From Candidatus Cloacimonadota bacterium (GTDB lineage Bacteria; Cloacimonadota; Cloacimonadia; Cloacimonadales; TCS61), in contig JAFGEH010000095.1 in the NCBI GenBank assembly GCA_016931665.1, positions 1-5,152 of the forward strand: DNA of 5,152 bases. Direction: 5' to 3'. A program made the translations under genes and the position numbers. Below the pieces are notes generated by a model, which was not told the origin of the DNA, ran no database searches, and was given only the letters and a program-made list of their open reading frames with translations. Below are positions 1-5,152 of the stretch, piece by piece; the stretch's first letter is position 1; every line of letters begins with the position of its first letter.

Positions 1-762
1 ATGGTTACCCGGAACGGCATCATCAAGAAAACGGAACTTTCGGCCTTTTCCCGTCCCCGGATCAATGGCATTATAGCCATCAAGCTTATTGACGGAGATC
101 AGCTGATTGATGCCCAGATAACTGAAGGGAATAACGATATCATTCTGGCTACCCGGCATGGTTTTGCCAACCGGTTCAATGAGAATGATGCCCGGGCCAT
201 GGGCAGAAACTCCCAGGGAGTGAAGGGAATTAGCTTGCGCTCAGGAGACCGGGTGGTAGCCATGGTCGTGGTCAAGCGGGAAGGAACTTTGCTGGCTATC
301 AGCGAAAATGGGTTCGGCAAACGGACCGAAGTGAGCAGTTATAAGCTTACCAAACGCGGTTCCAAGGGTGTAATTACTCTGAAAACCAACAGCCGCAATG
401 GCTATCTCATCTCTCTTATGGAAGTGGTGGATAATGATGATCTGATGATTGTAACCAAGGATGGAATGATAATCCGGCAGGCGGTGGAGAAAATTAAAGT
501 GATCGGCCGTAATACCCAGGGCGTTAAACTGATTGAATTAAATTCGGGAGACAAGGTATATGATATCACGCGAATTGCTTCCGAAAATGTCAATGGTTTA
601 GGCGCCAACGGTCAGGAGGAAGATCAGGAAACCGAAGAGGAAGATAAGGACAAGGAAATCAAACCTCTGGATTTTGAAGAAGAAGATCATACCGATCATG
701 TTCAATTGGATGAAGAGAAAACAGAGGAAGAAGATAATCCGGAAATTGAGTTTGACGATTAG
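1..762 (+). CDS. gyrA: DNA gyrase subunit A, C-terminal part (5'-truncated by window edge)
   Basis: This is the C-terminal DNA-wrapping domain of GyrA, the subunit of the A2B2 gyrase that breaks and rejoins DNA to introduce negative supercoils. The 253 visible residues show repeated beta-pinwheel blades. Each has the pattern of a hydrophobic strand, a 'T.[HDN]G' turn and a basic glycine loop: MGRNSQGVKGI at residues 67-77, KRGSKGVITL at 118-127 and GRNTQGVKL at 169-177. The catalytic tyrosine domain and the GyrA box proper are not in view and should lie upstream. The ATG at base 1 is therefore almost certainly an internal methionine and not the real start. After about residue 204 comes an acidic, low-complexity tail in which 27 of the last 49 residues are Asp or Glu. 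Acidic GyrA tails are known in E. coli, where the tail modulates wrapping. ParC is the alternative, but the regular blades with this loop spacing fit GyrA better. No terminator follows, so transcription probably continues into the lipoprotein gene. Confidence 0.93.
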   Translation: MVTRNGIIKKTELSAFSRPRINGIIAIKLIDGDQLIDAQITEGNNDIILATRHGFANRFNENDARAMGRNSQGVKGISLRSGDRVVAMVVVKREGTLLAISENGFGKRTEVSSYKLTKRGSKGVITLKTNSRNGYLISLMEVVDNDDLMIVTKDGMIIRQAVEKIKVIGRNTQGVKLIELNSGDKVYDITRIASENVNGLGANGQEEDQETEEEDKDKEIKPLDFEEEDHTDHVQLDEEKTEEEDNPEIEFDD

Positions 763-796
763 AAGCCATCCGGTTTCCTGAATCAAAGGTGAATTT

Positions 797-1360
797 ATGA
801 ATATAAAAACTTGCTCAATCCTTTGTCTGTTCCTGATCATCTTGAGTGGATGTACCGTGAAATATTATCCGGTTCCGTCCCCGGAAGTGAGAGTCAGCGA
901 GGAATTCGGTGTGGTTGAAACAGAAGATTTTGTACTGGCTGCTGCCAATCAGTACTGGGTAAAAGAACCACAGGAACTCACTGATTATTTCACAACCTTC
1001 TATATAACTTACAAGAACAGGACAGGCAACAGGGTCGAGATCAGGCAATCTGATCTGAGTCTGCTCGATCAGCAGGGGAATCAGTTGGATGCTGTTCATC
1101 CGGAATATGTTCTGGAACTGCTTACACCCGAGGAGATCACTTTCGATCCGATCCTGCCCCTGACCAGTGAACAGCAGATGGTCTACGAAACCTGGAAGGA
1201 AGCCAAGAACAATCTTTTAAGTGAATCTTTCAGCTTCGGTATGATCTTGCCGGAAGCCCAGAAATCGGGATTTGTTTACTTCCCGAAATTGAAATCAAAA
1301 AACCTGAAATGTACACTGGTTTTCCGCGGAAGTTATATTCCTTTCAGCCGCGAGAAGTAA
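797..1360 (+). CDS. Small predicted lipoprotein of unknown function
   Basis: The product is a 187-residue protein with a typical lipoprotein signal: Lys4, a hydrophobic stretch (residues 6-16) and lipobox L-S-G-C with the lipidated cysteine at 19. Residue +2 is Thr rather than Asp, so by the E. coli sorting rule it would go to the outer membrane. That rule may not hold in this organism. The mature part has alternating hydrophobic strands, including FYITYKNRTGNRVEI and a 'D..LLDQQGNQLD' segment near residues 73-97, then a 'FGMILPEAQKSGFVYF' stretch near 148-163. This layout resembles small Ig-like beta-sandwich proteins such as DUF4352-type domains, but that is inference from pattern only. I do not recognise the family. 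The ATG is chosen because AAAGGTGA (785-792) sits four bases upstream and the signal peptide begins exactly there. It starts 34 bases after gyrA with no terminator between, and a strong terminator follows it, so it is probably the last gene of the gyrA transcript. Confidence 0.85.
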   Translation: MNIKTCSILCLFLIILSGCTVKYYPVPSPEVRVSEEFGVVETEDFVLAAANQYWVKEPQELTDYFTTFYITYKNRTGNRVEIRQSDLSLLDQQGNQLDAVHPEYVLELLTPEEITFDPILPLTSEQQMVYETWKEAKNNLLSESFSFGMILPEAQKSGFVYFPKLKSKNLKCTLVFRGSYIPFSREK

Positions 1361-1381
1361 AAAATATAATAAGTTAAACAG

Positions 1382-1411
1382 GCTCGCCGGCTTTGCCGAC
1401 GGGCTTTTTTT
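1382..1411 (+). terminator. Rho-independent terminator after the lipoprotein gene
   Basis: The arms GCTCGCCGGC (1382-1391) and GCCGACGGGC (1395-1404) pair around a TTT loop. The stem has ten positions, with one T-G wobble and one C-A mismatch, and is followed immediately by seven T residues (1405-1411). It lies 21 bases after the lipoprotein stop codon and 68 bases before aspS. It therefore separates the gyrA-lipoprotein transcript from aspS. Confidence 0.9.
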
Positions 1412-1415
1412 GGTT

Positions 1416-1470
1416 TTGACAAAATATTGTGGGGGTTTTTTCTGACCAAGTTGTCTAATAATTTTATAGG
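1416..1470 (+). promoter_or_regulatory. Probable aspS promoter region (elements uncertain)
   Basis: The terminator just upstream implies that aspS needs its own promoter in this 68-base gap. A perfect TTGACA lies at 1416-1421, but no good -10 box follows it at 15-19 bases. Other candidates are CTGACC (1442-1447) with TATAGG (1465-1470) at a 17-base spacing, and an isolated TCTAAT (1454-1459) that resembles a -10 box. A TTGACA with no partner suggests either a weak -10 or a non-E. coli sigma factor. A weak dyad, ACAA-AATA-TTGT (1419-1430), sits beside the -35-like box. The exact start site cannot be fixed from sequence. Confidence 0.35.
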
Positions 1471-1480
1471 GAGTCCTATA
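1465..1480 (+). promoter_or_regulatory. aspS ribosome-binding site inside a short inverted repeat
   Basis: The Shine-Dalgarno AGGGAG (1468-1473) is six bases before the ATG at 1480 and fixes the aspS start. A second in-frame ATG at 1492 has no comparable site. The same stretch reads TATAGG-GAGT-CCTATA, a perfect 6-bp inverted repeat with a 4-base loop. In RNA it could hide the ribosome-binding site and the A of the start codon. The stem is AU-rich and weak, so a regulatory role is only a possibility. Confidence 0.7.
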
Positions 1481-3279
1481 TGTTGAATTTTATGGGGGAG
1501 CTTAAGCGGACACATTATGCCGGGGACCTGGGACCGGAGAATCAGGATCAGGAAGTTGTGGTCATGGGCTGGGTTCATCGTCGCCGTGATCTGGGCAGCC
1601 TGATATTCATCGACTTGCGTGATATAAGCGGATTGATCCAGGTGGTGATTCATCCGGAGCAGGCAGTAGCTCATGAAATGGCTGGTAAACTCAGGAATGA
1701 ATATGTTTTTGGTGCGCGGGGAGTTGTAAAACCAAGAGACGAGAATAATGTCAATCCCAGAATGCTTACAGGCAGTATCGAAATCGAGGTCAGTCAGGTT
1801 ATACTTTTAAATAATTCGGAGCCACTACCCGTCCAGATCAACGAAAATTTGCTGGCAGAAGAGAATCTTCGCCTGAAATACCGCTATCTCGACCTGCGCC
1901 GGGAGAAATTGAGTAAGATCATTAAATTCCGGCATGAATTGATTTTTGCTATCAGGGAGTACCTGACGGAACAGCGTTTTCTGGAAATTGAAACTCCCAT
2001 CCTGATGAAAAGCACACCGGAAGGTGCCAGGGATTATCTGGTACCCAGCCGAATTCATCAGGGAAAATTCTTCGCGCTGCCCCAATCTCCCCAGATCTAC
2101 AAGCAGCTGCTCATGATCGCCGGCTTTGATAGATATTTTCAAATCGCCCGTTGTTTCCGGGATGAAGATCTCAGGGCGGACAGACAACCGGAGTTCACTC
2201 AGCTAGATCTGGAAATGAGCTTTGCCACACAGGAAGATATATTTACCATCATAGAAGGCTTACTGCATCATGTTTTCCACAAGCTGCTGCAACATGATCT
2301 GCCCATCCCTCTCCCCAGACTCAAATATCAGGAAGCAATGGTCAGATTCGGAACCGATAAACCTGATATGAGATTTGGACTGGAACTGGTTGATCTCACC
2401 GAACTGCTGCTAAAAACGGAATTTCAGGTATTCCGGAAAACGCTGGAAGATGGCGGTAAGATCAGATGCGTGGTAGCACCCGGTTGCGCTGAGTATTCCC
2501 GCAGGGAGATAGATCAGTTGGTGGATATAGCACGGCATTTGGGAGGAGAGGGCCTTGCTTACTGCAAGGTAGAGGCCCGGGGCCTGCAAGCGGGTATCAG
2601 TAAATTTCTCGGAGATGACGAGCAGAAAGCAATTCTCCAGAAAACTGCTGCTGAAGATGGTGACCTGATTCTGATTGCTGCCGGCTCTTCAACGCTGGTT
2701 TATAAAATACTGGCTGAGATCAGAAATCATCTGGGACGTGAGCTGAAACTCTATCGTGAGCAGGATTTCAATCTGCTCTGGATCACCGATTTTCCACTGT
2801 TTGAATATAATGAAGAGGAAAAACGCTGGGATACGGCACACCATATGTTTACGCTACCCAAGGAAGAACATCTGACTTATTTCGAGAATGAGAAGGATTA
2901 CCACAGGATCGAAGGACAGCTCTATGACCTGGTTTGCAATGGGGTGGAGCTCTCTTCAGGCAGCATTCGCTGTCACCGCCTCGATATCCAGAAAAAGATC
3001 TTTTCTGTCCTCGGTTTCTCCGAGGCAGAAGTGGAGGAGAAATTTGGATTTTTCCTTAATGCCTTGAAGTATGGTACACCTCCTCATGGCGGGATTGCGC
3101 CTGGTATTGACAGACTGGTAATGATGATGACCGGAGCGGATTCCATCCGGGACGTTATTGCTTTTCCCAAAACACTGCAGGCTGCCGATCTGATGAGTGA
3201 ATCGCCTTCCCAGGTCAGCAGCCAGCAGTTAAATGAACTGGGAATATCCATAGTATCCAGGAATCCGGAGAAGCCGTGA
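1480..3279 (+). CDS. aspS: Aspartyl-tRNA synthetase, bacterial type
   Basis: This is a class II aminoacyl-tRNA synthetase that activates aspartate with ATP and attaches it to tRNA(Asp) in the cytoplasm. The 599-residue length is typical of the bacterial type. Domains in order are an N-terminal OB-fold anticodon-binding domain (about 1-120, with GWVHRRRDLGSLIFIDLRD at 30-48), then the class II catalytic core. The core has TPEGARDYLVPSR (179-191), the Q-S-P-Q aspartate/ATP segment (202-205) and motif 2, FRDEDLRADRQPEFTQ (226-241). A bacterial GAD insertion domain follows (about 295-420, including GEGLAYCKVEARG). Motif 3, GIAPGIDRL, is at 538-546, and the family's usual FPKT segment lies near the C-terminus. 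All motifs are intact. Leu38 aligns with Leu30 of E. coli AspRS, where the non-discriminating Pseudomonas enzyme has His31, which hints at a tRNA(Asp)-specific enzyme. The start is set by AGGGAG six bases upstream. It is probably the first gene of a unit with mtaB and mlaF. Confidence 0.97.
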   Translation: MLNFMGELKRTHYAGDLGPENQDQEVVVMGWVHRRRDLGSLIFIDLRDISGLIQVVIHPEQAVAHEMAGKLRNEYVFGARGVVKPRDENNVNPRMLTGSIEIEVSQVILLNNSEPLPVQINENLLAEENLRLKYRYLDLRREKLSKIIKFRHELIFAIREYLTEQRFLEIETPILMKSTPEGARDYLVPSRIHQGKFFALPQSPQIYKQLLMIAGFDRYFQIARCFRDEDLRADRQPEFTQLDLEMSFATQEDIFTIIEGLLHHVFHKLLQHDLPIPLPRLKYQEAMVRFGTDKPDMRFGLELVDLTELLLKTEFQVFRKTLEDGGKIRCVVAPGCAEYSRREIDQLVDIARHLGGEGLAYCKVEARGLQAGISKFLGDDEQKAILQKTAAEDGDLILIAAGSSTLVYKILAEIRNHLGRELKLYREQDFNLLWITDFPLFEYNEEEKRWDTAHHMFTLPKEEHLTYFENEKDYHRIEGQLYDLVCNGVELSSGSIRCHRLDIQKKIFSVLGFSEAEVEEKFGFFLNALKYGTPPHGGIAPGIDRLVMMMTGADSIRDVIAFPKTLQAADLMSESPSQVSSQQLNELGISIVSRNPEKP

Positions 3280-3293
3280 TTTATCCAGTTTAG
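3276..3293 (+). other. GTG start overlapping the aspS stop; opens a five-codon mini-frame
   Basis: GTG at 3276-3278 overlaps the aspS stop TGA (3277-3279) in the common GTGA arrangement. GGAG (3267-3270) lies five bases upstream, a good ribosome-binding site. The frame reads only five codons (encoding M-I-Y-P-V) before TAG at 3291-3293. One extra T in either T run (3280-3282 or 3289-3291) would join this start without interruption to the mtaB reading frame. It is therefore either the real mtaB start broken by a one-base loss or sequence error, or a tiny leader frame that returns ribosomes to the mtaB initiation site. Confidence 0.45.
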
Positions 3294-3304
3294 AGGTTAT
3301 AATT
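3293..3304 (+). promoter_or_regulatory. Putative mtaB ribosome-binding site and ATT start codon
   Basis: GAGGT (3293-3297) is followed four bases later by ATT (3302-3304) in the mtaB frame. The nearest in-frame canonical start is GTG at 3416, which lies inside conserved protein sequence. AUU initiation is known in E. coli infC but rare. The segment also contains TATAAT (3298-3303), which has only a poor -35 partner and is more likely chance. Confidence 0.45.
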
Positions 3305-4615
3305 TCACAGAAAGTACCTAATAAAAGAATAGCAGCCATAACCTTCGGCTGTAAAATCAACCAGTATGAAACCTCCTGTATTCTTAACCAGTTTCTGCAG
3401 GAAGGATACGAAATAGTGGATTTTATCCAACCCGCTGATGTCTATCTGATCAATACCTGCTCTGTTACCAGCCGTACCGACTATAAGAGCCGGAATGCTA
3501 TCCGGAAAGCCTTGCAGGCCAAGGCAGAAAATCCAGCTGCCAAAATCATTGTTACAGGGTGTTACAGCCAGATCAATCCCTCTTCTATCAGAGAACTGGG
3601 TGAAGTTGACCTGATTGTTGATAATAACTCAAAAAGCAGCATATTCAGTAAAATTACCACAAACGATCATTCTTTTCAAACTGTCGACCAGTTCAGTGAA
3701 TTTGATGATATGGACACATTTACCATGTTCGAACATACCAGGGCTTTTATCAAGATTCAGGACGGTTGTGATTTTTTCTGCGCTTATTGTACTGTACCCC
3801 TGGGCAGAGGGAAACCCCGCAGCAGAACGCCTGAAAAGGTAATTGAACAGATCAGGACCCTGGCTGACAGGGGTTATCGTGAATTTGTACTGGGCGGAGT
3901 TAATCTGGGTCTGTACGGCCGGGATCTGCCGTCGGGACAGAATCTGGAAAATCTGCTGCCTGTAATAGAAGCGCTCAGTGGGGTGAAATTGATCAGATTA
4001 AGCTCCCTGGAACCTCAATTTCTTACTGCGTCGCTTATTCAGGTGCTGGCCGGAATGCAGAAATTGGCCAGGCATTTTCATATTCCCCTGCAAAGCGGGT
4101 CAGATCAACTCCTCATCAGTATGAAACGTCATTATTCAACCAGCCGGTTCAGTGAGATCACAGCATCTTTGATGGCGGCATTCCCTGATGCCGCTCTGGG
4201 CCTGGATATCATTGCCGGTTTACCGGGAGAAACGGATAGACTTTTCCAGGAAACCATGGATTTTTTGCAGGATCTGAAATTCACATACCTCCATGTATTT
4301 CCCTATTCAATCCGGCCCGGCACTCTGGCTGCTGGCATGCCGGATCAGGTGAATGGTAATACTGTAAACCTTCACATTTCCAGGCTGCTGGAACTATCTT
4401 CCCGGAAAAAAGAAACATATCTGAAACAACTCATAGCTGATCAAACCGCAATTACCGGTATTGTTGAGGGCAGAGAAAAAGATTACTGGACAGGAGTATC
4501 GGATCATTATATCAGATTCTACTTGCAGGAAGCTGGTTGTCTCAAAGGAAGTTATGTCAGGTTGAAACCTGAGAAAATACTTGATGACGGCCTGGAGGTA
4601 AGACTTTGTGATTGA
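3302..4615 (+). CDS. mtaB: tRNA t6A37 methylthiotransferase, MtaB type (radical SAM); start codon anomalous
   Basis: MtaB converts N6-threonylcarbamoyladenosine at position 37 of certain tRNAs to its 2-methylthio form (ms2t6A) by radical SAM chemistry, which stabilises codon reading. From the proposed ATT the product has 437 residues, close to the family's usual length. The N-terminal methylthiotransferase (UPF0004) domain has its three cluster cysteines: FGCKINQYE (Cys17), INTCSVT (Cys53) and VTGCYSQ (Cys87). The radical SAM motif is C-DFF-C-AY-C (Cys156, Cys160, Cys163). HIPLQSGSD and the IAGLPGET segment follow, and the last 65 or so residues fit a TRAM RNA-binding domain. GCK.NQYE and the NTC.VT spacing favour MtaB over MiaB or RimO. 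The oddity is the start. The frame is open back to 3254, but the only canonical start is GTG 3416, which would drop Cys17 and conserved residues. ATT 3302 behind GAGGT is my choice; a lost T that disconnects GTG 3276 is the rival. The gene follows aspS by about 20 bases and overlaps mlaF by 8. Confidence 0.88.
   Translation: MSQKVPNKRIAAITFGCKINQYETSCILNQFLQEGYEIVDFIQPADVYLINTCSVTSRTDYKSRNAIRKALQAKAENPAAKIIVTGCYSQINPSSIRELGEVDLIVDNNSKSSIFSKITTNDHSFQTVDQFSEFDDMDTFTMFEHTRAFIKIQDGCDFFCAYCTVPLGRGKPRSRTPEKVIEQIRTLADRGYREFVLGGVNLGLYGRDLPSGQNLENLLPVIEALSGVKLIRLSSLEPQFLTASLIQVLAGMQKLARHFHIPLQSGSDQLLISMKRHYSTSRFSEITASLMAAFPDAALGLDIIAGLPGETDRLFQETMDFLQDLKFTYLHVFPYSIRPGTLAAGMPDQVNGNTVNLHISRLLELSSRKKETYLKQLIADQTAITGIVEGREKDYWTGVSDHYIRFYLQEAGCLKGSYVRLKPEKILDDGLEVRLCD
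4594..4599 (+). promoter_or_regulatory. mlaF ribosome-binding site within the mtaB 3' end
   Basis: GGAGGT lies eight bases before the GTG at 4608 and fixes that start. It sits inside the last codons of mtaB, so ribosomes finishing mtaB would be delivered to the next gene, consistent with translational coupling. Confidence 0.8.
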
Positions 4616-5152
4616 GTTGCGGGAACTGACCATCGGATTCTCCGGCAGGACGGTTTTGGATAAAATAGATCTGACAATCCGGGAAGGAGAAATAACCATA
4701 ATCATAGGCAGAAGCGGCTGCGGTAAAAGCGTGCTTATGAAGTCGATTGAAGGCTTGGTGAAACCTGTTGCCGGGACAATTTTGATAGATGGCGTAGAGA
4801 TCACACAGCTCCCGGAAAAGGAATTATACCGCATTAGAAAGAAAATGGCGATGCTTTTCCAGGGTTCTGCTCTTCTGGATTCACTGAATGTTTATCAGAA
4901 TGTGGCTCTGCCCCTGTTTGAACACACCGGAGGATCAGCTGAAGAGATCAGAAAAGTGGTCACTGATAATCTGGAACTCGTTGGCCTGCCGGATATTCTG
5001 GACAGAATGCCCGTGGAATTGAGCGGAGGCATGAAAAAAAGGGTGGCCTTGGCCAGGGCTATGGTCATGAAGCCCAAGTATATCATCTTCGATGAACCAA
5101 CCACCGGCCTCGACCCGGTTATCGCTGCCGGGATCAATGCCCTGATTCTGAA
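4608..5152 (+). CDS. mlaF: ABC transporter ATP-binding protein, MlaF/Mkl type (3'-truncated by window edge)
   Basis: This is the cytoplasmic ATPase of an MCE-type lipid transporter. In E. coli MlaF powers the MlaFEDB inner-membrane complex that moves phospholipids between inner and outer membranes. The 181 visible codons contain Walker A GRSGCGKS (34-41), Q-loop Gln85 in MLFQGSALLDSLNV (82-95), signature LSGGM (138-142), Walker B YIIFDEP with catalytic Glu163, and the D-loop GLD (167-169). The 'FQGSALLDSLNVYQNVALPL' pattern and LSGGM (rather than LSGGQ) followed by KKRVALARA are characteristic of the MlaF/Mkl subfamily. About 60-90 C-terminal residues, including the H-loop, should lie beyond the window. 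GTG is chosen because GGAGGT is eight bases upstream and the protein aligns from its first residues. The start overlaps the mtaB stop by 8 bases in a different frame. The permease (mlaE) and MCE protein (mlaD) are not in view; they are not upstream, so they may follow downstream. Confidence 0.92.
   Translation, partial: MIELRELTIGFSGRTVLDKIDLTIREGEITIIIGRSGCGKSVLMKSIEGLVKPVAGTILIDGVEITQLPEKELYRIRKKMAMLFQGSALLDSLNVYQNVALPLFEHTGGSAEEIRKVVTDNLELVGLPDILDRMPVELSGGMKKRVALARAMVMKPKYIIFDEPTTGLDPVIAAGINALIL

Noticed and set aside
1365..1370. TATAAT just after the lipoprotein stop codon
   Set aside because: It has no good -35 box at normal spacing, and a strong terminator begins 12 bases later, so a promoter here would make no useful transcript.
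1419..1441. ACAA-AATA-TTGT dyad followed by GGGGGTTTTTT as a second terminator or operator
   Set aside because: The stem is only 4 bp, and the G run has no C-rich partner upstream at hairpin distance. It is too weak to call.
1333..1674. Open frame on the minus strand across the terminator and aspS 5' end
   Set aside because: It runs antisense over a terminator hairpin and conserved aspS codons, has no ribosome-binding site I can see, and its translation resembles no protein.
3298..3303. TATAAT before mtaB as an internal promoter
   Set aside because: The best -35 partner (GTGATT, 16-base spacing) matches poorly. A transcript starting near 3310 would leave out the conserved start of the mtaB protein or its initiation site. 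It overlaps the proposed Shine-Dalgarno/ATT region and is probably chance.
3399..3418. GTG 3416 with AGGAAGGA (3399-3406) as the true mtaB start
   Set aside because: The ribosome-binding-like sequence is good, but the purines encode the conserved Q-E-G-Y segment. This start would lose the first cluster cysteine and the GCK.NQYE motif. An internal shorter product cannot be excluded.
4895..5137. Open frame on the minus strand opposite mlaF
   Set aside because: It is antisense to the signature and Walker B motifs of a clear ABC ATPase, so it is a shadow of that gene.

Overview
The window carries five protein-coding genes, all on the + strand. In order they are the 3' end of gyrA (DNA gyrase subunit A), a small lipoprotein gene, a complete aspS (aspartyl-tRNA synthetase), an mtaB-type tRNA methylthiotransferase gene, and the 5' part of an mlaF-type ABC ATPase gene that runs off the right edge. 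No RNA genes, mobile elements, CRISPR arrays or long repeats were seen. This is mostly a housekeeping region.

The organism is a bacterium. The MlaF-type ATPase (retrograde or asymmetry lipid transport) and the lipobox protein point to a diderm, Gram-negative-type envelope. Shine-Dalgarno sites are strong and base composition looks moderate. I cannot assign a phylum from the sequence alone.

Left block (1-1411): the gyrA 3' end encodes several beta-pinwheel blades and a strongly acidic tail. It is followed after 34 bases by the lipoprotein gene with its own ribosome-binding site. A clear rho-independent terminator closes this block at 1382-1411.

Right block (about 1412-5152): a short promoter-like leader precedes aspS, whose Shine-Dalgarno lies inside a 6-bp inverted repeat. 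aspS, mtaB and mlaF are tightly packed with no terminator between them and look like one transcription unit. aspS charges tRNA, and MtaB modifies A37 of certain tRNAs, so those two share a translation theme. The link to mlaF is probably only co-transcription.

The most interesting point is the 5' end of mtaB. The conserved N-terminus, including the first cluster cysteine, is clearly encoded, but it has no ATG, GTG or TTG start in its frame. Two explanations fit. One is initiation at an ATT (3302) behind a good Shine-Dalgarno. The other is one missing T in a short T run, which would restore a textbook GTG start (3276) overlapping the aspS stop codon. I found no convincing new biological system here.
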